64,000 nucleotides of DNA from Bacillus sp. MYb209 (GTDB taxonomy: Bacteria; Bacillota; Bacilli; Bacillales; Bacillaceae_G). This document shows positions 55,022 through 64,000 of the stretch, piece by piece. Position numbers and translations under genes: made by a program. Each line of letters starts with the position of its first letter. The first letter of the stretch is position 1. The notes beneath the pieces are model-generated. The model was not told where the DNA came from, searched no databases, and worked only from the letters and a program-made list of their open reading frames with translations. The stretch spans positions 514,187 through 578,186 of the forward strand of contig NZ_PCNZ01000001.1 in assembly GCF_002975175.1 (NCBI RefSeq). Direction: 5' to 3'.

Positions 55022-56848
55022 TTACTTCTCTTCAAACAATAGCGCTTCTAGTTCATTTAACTTCTCTTCAAATACTTGTAGTGCTTCTTTTACAGGTTCT
55101 GGTGATGCCATATCTACTCCTGCTTTTTTCAACACTTCAATTGGGTAATCAGAACTTCCAGCTTTTAAGAATTCGTTAATGTAACGTTCTACTGCTGGTT
55201 GCCCCTCTTCTAAAATTTGTTTTGACAAAGCTGTCGCTGCACTAAATCCTGTTGCGTATTGATATACGTAATAGTTGTAATAGAAGTGCGGAATACGAGA
55301 CCACTCTAAGCCGATTTCTTTATCGATTACTAAAGCGTCCCCGAAATATTTCTTATTTAAATCGTAGTAGATCTCCGTTAACATATCTGGCGTAACAGCA
55401 TGTCCTTCTTGTACTTTCTTATGAATGATATGCTCGAACTCTGCAAACATCGTTTGACGGAATACAGTACCACGGAATCCTTCTAAATAATGATTTAATA
55501 AATATAAACGCTCTTTCTTATCTTCTGTCGTCTTCAATAAGTAATCATTTAGAAGCGCTTCATTACAAGTTGATGCCACTTCTGCAACGAAGATTGAATA
55601 ATCACCATATACGTGCGGTTGTGTCTTCCTTGTATAGTAACTATGCACTGAATGACCAAACTCATGAGCAAGTGTAAATAAATTATTTACATTATCATGC
55701 CAGTTCATTAAAATATACGGATTTGTTCCGTATGCACCAGATGAATATGCTCCGCTTCGTTTTCCTTTATTCTCATATACATCTACCCAGCGATTTTCAT
55801 ATGCTTCTTTTAAAATTTCAACATATTCATCACCAAGTACATTTAAAGATTTCAATAACATTTCTTGCGCTTCTTCATACTTCACATTCATTTTCACTTC
55901 TGGTACAAGTGGTGTATATAAATCGTACATATGAAGCTCATCAAGACCTAGAGCACGCTTGCGAATATCAATGTATCGATGTAGTAAGTGTAAATTATCA
56001 TTTACCGATTCAATAAGTTGATCATACACCGCCTCAGGAATATTATTATTACTTAATGCAGCTTGACGTGCAGAATCGTATTTACGAACGCGCGCATTGA
56101 AATTATTACGTTTCACAGCCCCGCTTAGCGTACTTGCAAATGTGTTCTTATATTTTCCGTACGTTTCATATACAGCTTTGAATGCATCTTCCCGTACACG
56201 ACGATCATCACTTTCTAAAAATTGAATGTAACGACCATGTGTTATTTCTACCTCTTCTCCATCCTCACCTTTAATAGATGGGAATTTCAAATCCGCATTA
56301 TTCAACATACCGAATGTATTACTTGATGCACTCATCACTTCAGATGCTTCTGCTAATAACGCTTCTTCTGCCTCAGATAATACGTGCGGGCGTTGACGTG
56401 TAATTTCTTCTAATGCATGCTCATATACACTTAGTTCTCGATTTTCTTGTAAGAAAGTTTGTAGCGTATCTTCTGAAATAGATAAAATTTCAGGTACGAT
56501 ATAAGCTGTGCTACTAGATACTTGTGAGTATAAATTTGTTGCGCGATCATTTAATGCTTGATACACAGAGTTTGTTGTATCTTGATCGTAACGCATATGT
56601 GCATATGTATATAGCTTACCTAATCGCATTGAAATTTCATCTTCATATTGCAATGCCTCAAGCAAATTGTCTGCAGAGTCGCCAAGCTTCCCTTTAAATT
56701 CAGTTAACTTTGGCAATAGCTCTTTAATAGCTTGGAATTCTTTTTCCCATTCTGCATCTGTTTGGAAAATATCTTCTAATCGCCATGTGTTTGCTTCTTC
56801 AATCTCATTGCGATTTGGTAATGATTTCACTGTATTTTGTTCAGCCAT
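55022..56848 (-). CDS. pepF: Oligoendopeptidase F
   Basis: Cytoplasmic M3B zinc peptidase that degrades oligopeptides. The 608 residues contain LAHEFGHSVHSYYT (HExxH, about 392-396), with the third zinc ligand in FVAEVASTCNE about 25 residues on. The N-terminal helical domain is complete (NEIEEANTWRLEDIFQ). Length is typical. The ATG follows AAGGAGGGC. B. subtilis PepF lies in the same position between coiA and yjbH. Confidence 0.96.
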   Translation of the reverse strand: MAEQNTVKSLPNRNEIEEANTWRLEDIFQTDAEWEKEFQAIKELLPKLTEFKGKLGDSADNLLEALQYEDEISMRLGKLYTYAHMRYDQDTTNSVYQALNDRATNLYSQVSSSTAYIVPEILSISEDTLQTFLQENRELSVYEHALEEITRQRPHVLSEAEEALLAEASEVMSASSNTFGMLNNADLKFPSIKGEDGEEVEITHGRYIQFLESDDRRVREDAFKAVYETYGKYKNTFASTLSGAVKRNNFNARVRKYDSARQAALSNNNIPEAVYDQLIESVNDNLHLLHRYIDIRKRALGLDELHMYDLYTPLVPEVKMNVKYEEAQEMLLKSLNVLGDEYVEILKEAYENRWVDVYENKGKRSGAYSSGAYGTNPYILMNWHDNVNNLFTLAHEFGHSVHSYYTRKTQPHVYGDYSIFVAEVASTCNEALLNDYLLKTTEDKKERLYLLNHYLEGFRGTVFRQTMFAEFEHIIHKKVQEGHAVTPDMLTEIYYDLNKKYFGDALVIDKEIGLEWSRIPHFYYNYYVYQYATGFSAATALSKQILEEGQPAVERYINEFLKAGSSDYPIEVLKKAGVDMASPEPVKEALQVFEEKLNELEALLFEEK

Positions 56849-56898
56849 TCTTTAAGCCCTCCTTATAATATCTCTACTTAAGTACAATTCGATTTTTC

Positions 56899-58134
56899 TT
56901 ATGTAATTCCTTCACGATCAGTCTTTATTATATCCCCTTTTCCATCTCTCATGTTGTACTTTGTCTCAAATAGAGATAGTGCATGAACTAAGCAAATTTC
57001 ATCATATTTCATAATTTCTTCCTCTGTTTTTACCAACACAACATCTCTTATTTTTCGATACTTATTAATACCTATTTTTATTAATACACCTGCATAACAT
57101 AAAAATGTCATATACTCCGCAACTGCTACCTTCCATATATGTTGTGCAAAATACGGAAGTAGACGCCTCTTCGTATATTTTGCTACATAGTTACATACGT
57201 ATTGCAGAGAAATATACTCGCCTACCTTAAGCATACCTATACACTTCATATAAAGAGAAGCTTGCCATATAAATGGATTTGTTTGAAAAGCAAACGCGGA
57301 TGGGAGCGGAACACCGATTTCAGAAGGAAAACTCGCTGGGGTACATTTATATTGATATAAGAGGCGGAGTAGTGACTTATGATTATAATTCCAGATAGAT
57401 AGAGCGTTTTGCCGAAAATGGTTCTTTTTTTTCTTCCATTCTTGTCCTAATACCTCTTTCTGGAAAGGCACGGGAGAAAAGAGCATGTCAACAGTAGTCG
57501 TATCAGTTGGTAAATAAATAGTATGTGCGAAAAAGACATTTGTAGAAAACGGAGTGATAAATGCGCATTTCATAAACGATTTTTGTTTCGGGCAAAAGAA
57601 AATAAGAAATGGCTGAGGGTAAGGTTGTAAGGAGAAAGCCATAAGGGCGGAGAATGTCATCCAATAGGCGGATTTCTTTTTCAACTGATTTCCACCGATT
57701 ATCCAGATGACTTGTATACTAGCTTGCCAATACGAATACGTTCGCTTATAAAGCTGCTCTACAGAGAGATTTGCACATTGATATTCAATCGCAATTTTTC
57801 TATCCGCTCTCTCTACGTAAATATCTGGCCGTTGCTTGATTACTGGCAGATAATGCTCTATATCGACATGAAAATCTTGACGTTTTAACCATCTATATAA
57901 CAATTCTTTACCGTGCATATGATACATAGATTCTGCTTCATAAAAGGCAAGACATGAATCCACTTTCTTATGAGCAAAATGCCAGCTCTTTTGTTTTCCT
58001 AATTTCATTTGCACTTCTTTTCCGCAAGCTGTACAAAAGAATTTTTCTCGTTTACGCATTTCGCGTAAACGTTCTTCATCCCGGTTATATAATAGATGAA
58101 TTTTCTCTCCGTTTTCTCTCCTTGCAATAAACAT
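56899..58134 (-). CDS. coiA: Competence protein CoiA
   Basis: Competence-associated protein needed for transformation downstream of DNA uptake. The 411 residues show a zinc-like motif FFCTACGKEVQMKLGKQKSW then HFAHKK, and a nuclease-like motif RPDIYVERADRKIAIEYQ (about 106-123). The C-terminal half is divergent, as in the family. I prefer ATG 58134 (MFIARRENG); ATG 58140 and GTG 58143 are also in frame. It lies between pepF and cls. Confidence 0.9.
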   Translation of the reverse strand: MFIARRENGEKIHLLYNRDEERLREMRKREKFFCTACGKEVQMKLGKQKSWHFAHKKVDSCLAFYEAESMYHMHGKELLYRWLKRQDFHVDIEHYLPVIKQRPDIYVERADRKIAIEYQCANLSVEQLYKRTYSYWQASIQVIWIIGGNQLKKKSAYWMTFSALMAFSLQPYPQPFLIFFCPKQKSFMKCAFITPFSTNVFFAHTIYLPTDTTTVDMLFSPVPFQKEVLGQEWKKKKNHFRQNALSIWNYNHKSLLRLLYQYKCTPASFPSEIGVPLPSAFAFQTNPFIWQASLYMKCIGMLKVGEYISLQYVCNYVAKYTKRRLLPYFAQHIWKVAVAEYMTFLCYAGVLIKIGINKYRKIRDVVLVKTEEEIMKYDEICLVHALSLFETKYNMRDGKGDIIKTDREGIT

Positions 58135-58189
58135 CACCATCACACCCTTTCAACTTCTTGTATTCTACAATTTACTACAAATTCCTCTC

Positions 58190-58225
58190 AAAAAAGAGAT
58201 GTCCTAAATTAGGACATCTCTTTCT
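58190..58225 (-). terminator. Terminator of cls
   Basis: AAAGAGATGTCCTA/TAGGACATCTCTTT hairpin with loop AAT and Ts. Confidence 0.9.
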
Positions 58226-59768
58226 ATAATAAAGGTGATAATAACCGATACGTCGATTCAACAATCCGCCTATGAAGACGTCTCTTATGAAATCGGTCAA
58301 CATGAATTTCACTGGATTCTTCTAAATCGTCTTTAAAATCTTGAACGAGCTTTCGAATGCTACCTGTATCATATAAAAAGGCATTTACTTCAAAGTTTAA
58401 ATGAAAACTTCTCATATCCATATTAGCTGTCCCAATTGATGCGAGATCAGAATCCACGATGACAACTTTACTATGAAGAAAACCTTTTTCATATTCATAT
58501 ATTTTTACTCCTGCATCTAATAACTCCGTAAAGTACGATCTTGATGCATAAAAGACAGTCCGCTTATCTGGCTTACTTGGCATTAACAAACGAACATCAA
58601 TACCAGCAAGTGCAGCTACTTTTAATGCAGATAAAATATCATCATCTGGAATAAAGTATGGTGTTGCAATCCAAATCGATTTCCTAGCTGAAGCAATCAT
58701 TGCAAAATATAAATGTTTAATTGTTTCCCATTTATTATCCGGTCCACCTCCAACAAGTTGGACTCCGCCCCAATGATCACCCTCAACTGCTTCCGCTTGT
58801 AAATATTCAGGTGCTAATACCGCCTCACCAGTCATATAAAACCAGTCTTGAAGGAAAATCAGCTGTAAACTTTGAACTGCTTCACCGCGTAAATATAAAT
58901 GCGTGTCTCGCCAAAAACCGAAATATTTATCCTTCCCTAAATACTCATCACCAATATTTAATCCCCCTACAAACCCTTCATTTCCATCTATAATAACGAT
59001 TTTTCGGTGGTTTCGATAATTAATTTTATCGTTTAAAATTGGAAAACGCACAGGGAAAAATGGAATCATTTCTACTCCTGCATCATTCAATTCTTCAATA
59101 TACGAATTTGATAATTTAAAACTTCCAACCGCGTCGTATAAAAAACGAACGACAACGCCTTCTTTTGATTTTTTTATTAAAATATCTTTAATTTCTGTAC
59201 CGAGCTTGTCATCACGCACAATGTAATACTCCATATGAATGTGGTGTTTCGCTCGATTTAACCCATCTAAAATTGCCTGAAACGTTTCGTCTCCATTTGT
59301 TAATGTCCTCGTTTCAGTTTGAAATGAAATATTTAAAGCACCTAGTCGATCTGCTAAACGAAATAACAATTCTTGATGCTTATGATTTCGTAAAATCCGT
59401 TCTTCGTAATCTTCGTGTCCCTTATATTGTAAAAACGCCTGTTCATCGAGTAATGCCTTCTTTTGGAACATTCTTTTTCTGCGAAAGTTTTGTCCAAATA
59501 AAAGATAAGCAAAGAAACCGAACACTGGAAAAATACCTAGTACGATTAACCACGTAAGTGTTTTTGACGGATGGCGGTTTTCTAAGAAAATAACACATCC
59601 AATTAAAAATGCGGAAACCGTAAATAAAATACTAATAATACCTAAAATCGAAACATCTTTTATCCCAATTACATCCGAATAAAATGCTACATCAATAAAC
59701 ATACGTAACGAAACAAATAATGCGAACAATAGTAGAAAAAAGAAAAGTAGTTTTAGTGTATTTTTCAT
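58224..59768 (-). CDS. cls: Cardiolipin synthase
   Basis: Membrane phospholipase D-family enzyme joining two phosphatidylglycerols into cardiolipin. The 514 residues have two N-terminal membrane helices (about 5-25 and 40-62, plus a third near 70-90). Two HKD motifs are present: NHRKIVIIDGNEGFVGGLN (about 250) and HSKVVIVDSDLASIGTANMD (about 433). Length is typical. B. cereus-group genomes encode several cls paralogs; this is the one beside mecA. Confidence 0.94.
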   Translation of the reverse strand: MKNTLKLLFFFLLLFALFVSLRMFIDVAFYSDVIGIKDVSILGIISILFTVSAFLIGCVIFLENRHPSKTLTWLIVLGIFPVFGFFAYLLFGQNFRRKRMFQKKALLDEQAFLQYKGHEDYEERILRNHKHQELLFRLADRLGALNISFQTETRTLTNGDETFQAILDGLNRAKHHIHMEYYIVRDDKLGTEIKDILIKKSKEGVVVRFLYDAVGSFKLSNSYIEELNDAGVEMIPFFPVRFPILNDKINYRNHRKIVIIDGNEGFVGGLNIGDEYLGKDKYFGFWRDTHLYLRGEAVQSLQLIFLQDWFYMTGEAVLAPEYLQAEAVEGDHWGGVQLVGGGPDNKWETIKHLYFAMIASARKSIWIATPYFIPDDDILSALKVAALAGIDVRLLMPSKPDKRTVFYASRSYFTELLDAGVKIYEYEKGFLHSKVVIVDSDLASIGTANMDMRSFHLNFEVNAFLYDTGSIRKLVQDFKDDLEESSEIHVDRFHKRRLHRRIVESTYRLLSPLL

Positions 59769-59810
59769 CTCTTACCCCCTAAATAAGAAAGCCTTCCTAT
59801 TCTTCATAAA

Positions 59811-59842
59811 AAAAGCCGATTTCATACTATAGAAATCGGCTT
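59811..59842 (-). terminator. Terminator of mecA
   Basis: On the minus strand AAGCCGATTTC/GAAATCGGCTT hairpin with loop TATAGTAT, then T7, starting at the stop codon. Confidence 0.9.
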
Positions 59843-60524
59843 ACATTTTAGGAGGGAAATTGTTGCGAATTGTCTCAAGCGCACGCTCTTTCACAACCTG
59901 TTTCCCATACTCACTTACACGGTGAATCGTTAAAGTAGATTCTTCTCCATATTCTAAAACAATACTTAAAATACGATCAATTTCTTCTTCATCATGTAGC
60001 ACTTCATCGAATTCCACATATACATAATAGCGGTCCTCAAATGAATGCAATTCATCTTTTATATCTTCAAAGATAAGACGATGACTTAATGAAATGACAT
60101 CTTCAAAATCATTAAACTTAATTAAAAAGCCAAACGTACCATCTTCATTAAAGTTTGTTCCTACTTGTTCTTCTACCTCTTCCACTAATTCTTGCTGGAA
60201 TAATGATTCGATGCCTTCATCTAGAGGAATGTCTATAATTTTGTCTACACCTATTGGTAGTTCCAGCTTTTGTCCATCCTTTGAAAGCTCCGCTTTCGTT
60301 ACGAGTACTTCAATCCCTTTATCGACTGCTTGCACTTGAATCCATAACGGTCCATCGATAAAGAAATCATCATGATCACGAGCTTCGTCCATCATCTCCC
60401 AAAAGAGCTCTTCACTTCGTTCGCGGTCATACCAAATTTCTTCACGGTTAAACCCTCTGTCCTCTATATCAATGTACGTAATAAAAAATTTCATAGTATG
60501 GTCATTAATTCTTTCAATATCCAA
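59841..60524 (-). CDS. mecA: ClpCP adaptor protein MecA
   Basis: Adaptor that delivers ComK and other substrates to ClpCP, preventing competence development. The 227 residues contain the conserved N-terminal MDIERINDHTMKFFITYIDI and the C-terminal ClpC-binding domain (FGFLIKFNDFEDVISLSHRL, YYVYVEFDE). The linker is Glu-rich. ATG 60524 follows GGAAGGGAGAG. It is monocistronic. Confidence 0.95.
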   Translation of the reverse strand: MDIERINDHTMKFFITYIDIEDRGFNREEIWYDRERSEELFWEMMDEARDHDDFFIDGPLWIQVQAVDKGIEVLVTKAELSKDGQKLELPIGVDKIIDIPLDEGIESLFQQELVEEVEEQVGTNFNEDGTFGFLIKFNDFEDVISLSHRLIFEDIKDELHSFEDRYYVYVEFDEVLHDEEEIDRILSIVLEYGEESTLTIHRVSEYGKQVVKERALETIRNNFPPKM

Positions 60525-60693
60525 AATACAACTCTCCCTTCCTGCTTAGAATTGTTATGAAGGGATTCCCCACTCATATGACAAAACAATAGATTCTTGT
60601 ACTCTCATTTTATGATAAGATTCTCCAGAAGGGAAATAAAATCGATTTATTTTACAAAAATAGTTATATACCTATCTGTATTCGACTGTTTAC

Positions 60694-60762
60694 ATAAAGT
60701 GAAACAATAATCAGTATTTTTTTCATCCCCACTGATTATTAGCTCGCACCAATCGGAATAAA
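60694..60762 (+). repeat. bcr1-type repeat, short form
   Basis: 69 bp with ATAAA at both ends (60694-60698 and 60758-60762). It matches the left third of the full copy at 36413 (GTGAAAC... AATCAGT... CACTGATTATTAGC... CACCAATCGG). It lies between mecA and yjbE. Confidence 0.8.
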
Positions 60763-60833
60763 TATACCATTATACCAATTCACTGCTCGCAAAAAATTTG
60801 GACATACATTCCCATATTCCCCCGTACACTGTA

Positions 60834-60890
60834 ATAAAGTGAAACTTCTATTAGAGGTGATTATTTTGTCCCCGCGGGCGCGGGATCAAA
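60834..60890 (+). repeat. Degenerate bcr1-like fragment
   Basis: Starts ATAAAGTGAAACTT like other copies, then diverges, with a right end GCGGGCGCGGGAT resembling the right end of the full element (GCGGGATAAA). Target duplication is not clear. It lies upstream of yjbE. Confidence 0.5.
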
Positions 60891-60959
60891 ACTAGACAAA
60901 CTTTCTTCACCACATACATATATTTCGCTTATTAAAACATCATAAATGGAGGCAGACGA

Positions 60960-61634
60960 ATGGACTTAGAGTTTTTAACATCTGTACTAATGATTGTCGG
61001 TATCGATGTTGTACTAGGTGGCGATAACGCAATTGTCATCGCACTAGCTAGCCGAAATTTACCTGAAGCAAAACGAAATAAAGCCATTTTGATTGGTACT
61101 ATGTTAGCAATTGTGCTACGAATTCTCCTCACAATACTAGCTGTCTATTTACTTGATATCCCATTTTTACAACTCATCGGCGGAATTTTACTCACATTAA
61201 TTGCGGTCAATTTACTCACTGATAATAACAACGATCTTTCTTCTATCCAAGGAAAAACGACTTTATTCCAAGCTGTGCGTACAATTGTATTCGCGGATCT
61301 CGTTATGGGGTTTGACAATGTTATTGCCATTGCAGGAGCAGCTCACGGAAGACTTTCACTCGTAATTATCGGTTTATTCATTTCTATCCCGATTATCATT
61401 TGGGGAAGCAAACTTATTTTAATACTCATGGAACGCTTTCCATTTCTCATTTATTGCGGAGCAGCAGTTCTCGCCTATACAGCAGGAAAAATGATTACCC
61501 ATGAAGACAGACTTACAACGTTTTTTCATCATAATCCTAGTTTCACCGCAAGTATCCCTTATTTGTTCATTTTCACCGTTTTATGCATAGGCATTATCGT
61601 TCAACAAGTGCGATTACGTAATGTTAAACAGTAA
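60960..61634 (+). CDS. yjbE: TerC-family membrane protein (YjbE-like)
   Basis: A 224-residue TerC/Alx-family protein with about seven helices. Family motifs include GIDVVLGGDNAIVIALAS (about 14-31) and ADLVMGFDNVIAIAGAAHG (about 111-129), whose acidic residues may bind a metal. TerC proteins in Bacillus act in manganese export and metalation of secreted proteins. I see no yybP-ykoY riboswitch in the leader. The ATG follows ATGGAGGCAG. It is adjacent to spx as in B. subtilis. Confidence 0.9.
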   Translation: MDLEFLTSVLMIVGIDVVLGGDNAIVIALASRNLPEAKRNKAILIGTMLAIVLRILLTILAVYLLDIPFLQLIGGILLTLIAVNLLTDNNNDLSSIQGKTTLFQAVRTIVFADLVMGFDNVIAIAGAAHGRLSLVIIGLFISIPIIIWGSKLILILMERFPFLIYCGAAVLAYTAGKMITHEDRLTTFFHHNPSFTASIPYLFIFTVLCIGIIVQQVRLRNVKQ

Positions 61635-61636
61635 AA

Positions 61637-61671
61637 AAAAACCTTCTACTATATAATAGGTAGAAGGTTTT
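61637..61671. terminator. Bidirectional terminator between yjbE and spx
   Basis: AAAACCTTCTAC/GTAGAAGGTTTT hairpin with A/T tails. Confidence 0.9.
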
Positions 61672-61684
61672 CATATTATTATAA

Positions 61685-62080
61685 TTAATTTACAAGACGT
61701 TGTGCTTCACGTAATTGGAACGTTCTTACTGTACGTGGTAAGAAACGACGGATTTCGTCTTCGTTGTAACCTACTTGAAGGCGTTTTTCGTCAATCATAA
61801 TTGGACGACGTAAAATACCTGGATAGTCACGAATCATCTTATATAAATCTTGAAGTGGTAAAGACTCTAAGTTCACATTCAATTCTTGGAAAACTTTTGA
61901 ACGAGTAGAAATAATCTCATCCGTTCCGCTTTCTGTCATACGTAAAATCTCTTTAATCTCATCAATCGTTAATGGATCTGAGAAAATATTACGTTCTGTA
62001 TAAGGAATATGATTTTCCTCTAGCCATAATTTCGCCTTTCTACAAGACGTACAGCTTGGAGAACTATATAATGTTACCAT
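61685..62080 (-). CDS. spx: Transcriptional regulator Spx
   Basis: ArsC-fold regulator that binds the RNA polymerase alpha CTD and switches on thiol-stress genes. The 131 residues contain the redox switch CTSC (C10/C13) in [16 protein letters not shown], and the conserved [20 protein letters not shown]. The C terminus (REAQRLVN) is complete and is the SpxH/ClpXP recognition region. The ATG follows AAGGAGAGTGAGC. It is monocistronic, with a long leader carrying a PerR-like site. Confidence 0.96.
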   Translation of the reverse strand: MVTLYSSPSCTSCRKAKLWLEENHIPYTERNIFSDPLTIDEIKEILRMTESGTDEIISTRSKVFQELNVNLESLPLQDLYKMIRDYPGILRRPIMIDEKRLQVGYNEDEIRRFLPRTVRTFQLREAQRLVN

Positions 62081-62660
62081 ACAAAGCTCACTCTCCTTAA
62101 AGAGTACAAATTCTGTACTAATTACAGTTTAAATTTCTAACTTCCGCAATTTTTCGCGATAACTTGTCTTATAGCAAAGTAAAAAATCGCAATTCATGTA
62201 AGCAACAACAATTACTTTTAATAAGTAACTTCTATAATCATTATACAATAGTTTTTGCAAGAAATATACAGTGAATTTACTGCTAGTTGAGAAAATTTCT
62301 CCATGTGCTCCACTGCTATGTAACATGATTACACTCATTAAAACTGTCCTTTAACAACGGTCTTCAACCCTTTTGATACTTGCTTTCTACAATAATTTTC
62401 ACTTGCTATACAATTACAGTTTCATAATCTTCCCCATTAAAAAGAGAACGTTTTCTTACCTTTTCCCGACAAAACAATTGAGAAATGTAAGACTCTAAAG
62501 GTTAGAAACGAAAAGGAACACCTGTTCTTATTTTAGCAAATCCCCCCGCTCATGTCTATATGCTTTCTAAAGTAAATCGAATATTTTTCTGACATTTCTT
62601 TCTTTTTTACCATTTATCTCATACAATAAAAATACAGACAGGCAAAGGGGGAATTTGCAT
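62081..62660. other. Divergent intergenic region spx / small membrane gene
   Basis: About 580 bp without a convincing gene. It contains the PerR-like box at 62232-62246 and the ribosome site (AAAGGGGG) of the gene at 62661. An open frame at 62129-62338 on the minus strand has no ribosome site or recognisable product. Confidence 0.55.
62232..62246 (-). promoter_or_regulatory. PerR-box-like palindrome upstream of spx
   Basis: CTATAATCATTATAC matches the PerR consensus TTATAATNATTATAA at 13 of 15 positions, including the full 13-base palindrome. It lies about 150 bases upstream of spx. In B. subtilis PerR represses a promoter of spx, so this is likely the same control. Confidence 0.55.
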
Positions 62661-62864
62661 ATGATTGCTTTTTTCACTGATTTTATCATTGTTGCTACCC
62701 TCATCATCGGAATAACAGCATTGATTGGTGTCATTACAAATAGCATCGGTGAAAAACTCTTTGGTGGGAAAGAAAAAATGAAGTTTGTTAACAAAAGTTT
62801 AGATGTACAATCTGGCTGGAACCAAGTTGGCGGAAAAGGCATTTATAAAAAACGTACGTACTAA
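62661..62864 (+). CDS. Small membrane-anchored hypothetical protein
   Basis: A 67-residue protein with one long N-terminal hydrophobic stretch (TDFIIVATLIIGITALIGVI, about 6-25) and a charged C-terminal half (KLFGGKEKMKFVNKSLDV). ATG 62661 has AAAGGGGG upstream; the TTG two codons earlier lies too close to the ribosome site. No family recognised. It is monocistronic with a terminator. Confidence 0.68.
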   Translation: MIAFFTDFIIVATLIIGITALIGVITNSIGEKLFGGKEKMKFVNKSLDVQSGWNQVGGKGIYKKRTY

Positions 62865-62892
62865 AAAAAGCAGGTAATCACCTGCTTTTTTT
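62863..62892. terminator. Bidirectional terminator
   Basis: AAAAAAAGCAGGT/ACCTGCTTTTTTT hairpin, serving the small membrane gene and the oppA-like gene. Confidence 0.92.
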
Positions 62893-62893
62893 G

Positions 62894-64000
62894 TTATTTC
62901 TCTACTGATGCCCATTTGAAGCTTACTTCGCCACCATACTTATGGTTGTACATATCTTTAATTGTTTCTCTTTGTAAATATGCTCTACCACGTTGATATA
63001 CTGGAACAATCGCAGCGTCATCAAGTAACATTTTTTCTGCTTCTAATAAGTTTTTCCAGCGAGCATTTACATCGCTTCCGTCTTTTTTCGCTTTCGTAAT
63101 AATCTCATCGTACTTCGGATTAGAATACTTCATTTTGTTTTGTGCCCCGTCAGTTACGAACATATCAAGATATGTAACTGGATCCGGGAAGTCTGCACTC
63201 CATCCAGAGAATGACATTACATAATCGCCAGCATCTTCTAATTTTAGTTTTTGCGCGAATGGTTGTTGTTTAATTTTCACTGTTAAACCTGGTAAATTCT
63301 TTTCTAACTCACCTTTTAAATATTCACCAGTTTTCTTCGATAATTCAACGTCTTCATTTAATAACTCTAATTCAATTTCATTTTTACCAAGCTCTTTTTT
63401 ACCAGCTTCCCAATACTTTTTCGCTTCTTTCACATTTGGTTTTATAATATCTCCATTTTCAGCACGGAAATCTTGTTTATCCGGTCCTTTAATGAAATTG
63501 TCAGGAATTAATCCCGTCGCTGGCTTAGAACCGTTATTTAATAATGTATCAACGAATGGTTTACGGTCAAAACCAAGGGAAATTGCTTTACGAATATTTT
63601 TATTTGCTAAAGCTGGGTCTTTTTGATTTAAGCGAAGGAAGAATACAGATGTATCTTCTACCGTTTTGAAATCTGGTTTCCCTTTATATTTATCGATGAA
63701 CTCTGCTAATAACGTCGCTCGATCGACTGCGTTTGTTTCATATAAATTAATTGGTGTAGACGTATCTTTTACAATATTAAAGTTTACTTCCTCTAGCTTC
63801 ACTTCTTTATTGTCCCAATATGATGAGCTCTTTGTCATTTTGAAGCTACGTTCATGTTGCCAATCACTTAATGTAAATGGACCGTTATAAAGTGTTGTAT
63901 TTGCTTCTAAACCAAACTTCGTCCCTTGCTCTTTCACATACTTTTCATTAACAGGATAGAAGATCGGATAGACCATTAAATCAACAAGATATGGAATAGA
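62894..64000 (-). CDS. oppA: Oligopeptide ABC transporter substrate-binding protein (partial)
   Basis: C-terminal 368 residues of an extracellular SBP_bac_5 lipoprotein that delivers oligopeptides to an Opp permease. The frame is open to the window edge, so the signal peptide and N-terminal part lie beyond position 64000. Family features seen are LYNGPFTLSDWQHERSFKMT, NIRKAISLGFDRKPFVDTLL and YVMSFSGWSADFPDPVTYLD. The C-terminal AAIVPVYQRGRAYLQ region is complete. No opp permease genes are in the window. B. cereus-group genomes carry many paralogs, so the symbol is approximate. Confidence 0.9.
   Translation of the reverse strand, partial: SIPYLVDLMVYPIFYPVNEKYVKEQGTKFGLEANTTLYNGPFTLSDWQHERSFKMTKSSSYWDNKEVKLEEVNFNIVKDTSTPINLYETNAVDRATLLAEFIDKYKGKPDFKTVEDTSVFFLRLNQKDPALANKNIRKAISLGFDRKPFVDTLLNNGSKPATGLIPDNFIKGPDKQDFRAENGDIIKPNVKEAKKYWEAGKKELGKNEIELELLNEDVELSKKTGEYLKGELEKNLPGLTVKIKQQPFAQKLKLEDAGDYVMSFSGWSADFPDPVTYLDMFVTDGAQNKMKYSNPKYDEIITKAKKDGSDVNARWKNLLEAEKMLLDDAAIVPVYQRGRAYLQRETIKDMYNHKYGGEVSFKWASVEK

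Noticed and set aside
60763-60959. Possible yybP-ykoY manganese riboswitch before yjbE
   Set aside because: The conserved core and stems of that riboswitch are not visible; the region instead contains a bcr1-like fragment.
62129-62338. Minus-strand 69-codon frame upstream of spx
   Set aside because: It overlaps the PerR-like box and the probable spx leader, with no ribosome site.

Overview
The window is a chromosomal segment from a member of the Bacillus cereus group (B. cereus, B. thuringiensis or B. anthracis type). The evidence is the AT-rich code with strong GGAGG ribosome sites, the exosporium cluster (cotY, bxpB, exsY, cotO, bclA and the rml genes), bcr1-type dispersed repeats with TTTAT target duplications, and a gene order that follows the B. 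subtilis yjb/yjc region. There are no rRNA or tRNA genes, no CRISPR array, no insertion sequence with a transposase and no prophage. The sequence ends inside an oligopeptide-binding protein gene.

Layout. At 0.4-4.7 kb lie odhA-odhB (2-oxoglutarate dehydrogenase E1 and E2). At 4.8-10.2 kb is a three-gene thiazole/oxazole-modified microcin (TOMM) maturation operon: a ThiF-like protein, a fused leader-binding/YcaO cyclodehydratase, and a two-domain SagB-like dehydrogenase. A methyltransferase gene follows it. No precursor peptide is visible nearby, which fits the known heterocycloanthracin arrangement. At 10.9-20 kb are small accessory genes: a probable DUF3908 protein, a GNAT protein, CoA-disulfide reductase, two zinc-ribbon membrane proteins, a membrane HExxH protein, a YukJ-like protein and a lactate permease. 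At 20-27 kb is the complete trpEGDCFBA operon behind two tandem T-box leaders and a clear SigA promoter. At 27-34 kb are putP, an Ig-like protein, a PH-domain protein, a DUF4386 protein, a Crp-family regulator, a DMT exporter and yjcH-yjcG-yjcF. The helicase gene yjcD follows.

At 36.4-45.4 kb is the spore-surface island. cotY, bxpB and exsY encode basal-layer exosporium proteins. cotO and yjcA are coat or sporulation genes. The rmlA-C-B-D operon makes dTDP-rhamnose for glycosylating BclA, whose collagen-like gene closes the island. A short chimeric glycosyltransferase remnant sits between rmlA and bclA. fabI lies within the island and carries a FapR operator.

At 45.9-64 kb is housekeeping and stress-response content, largely collinear with B. 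subtilis. It includes a RodA/FtsW-type gene, prpE, a YadA-like/peptidase G2 surface protein, a pseudouridine synthase, NAD kinase, the small alarmone synthetase YjbM, yjbL and yjbK. The proteolysis and competence block follows: truncated globin yjbI, spxH, pepF, coiA, cls, mecA, yjbE, spx and the oppA-like gene. Spx, its ClpXP adaptor SpxH and the ClpC adaptor MecA all lie within about 9 kb, so this end is a redox and proteolysis control module.

Coordinates, motifs, hairpins and repeats were read directly from the sequence. Family names and functions come from recall of known proteins. No database search or expression data were available.
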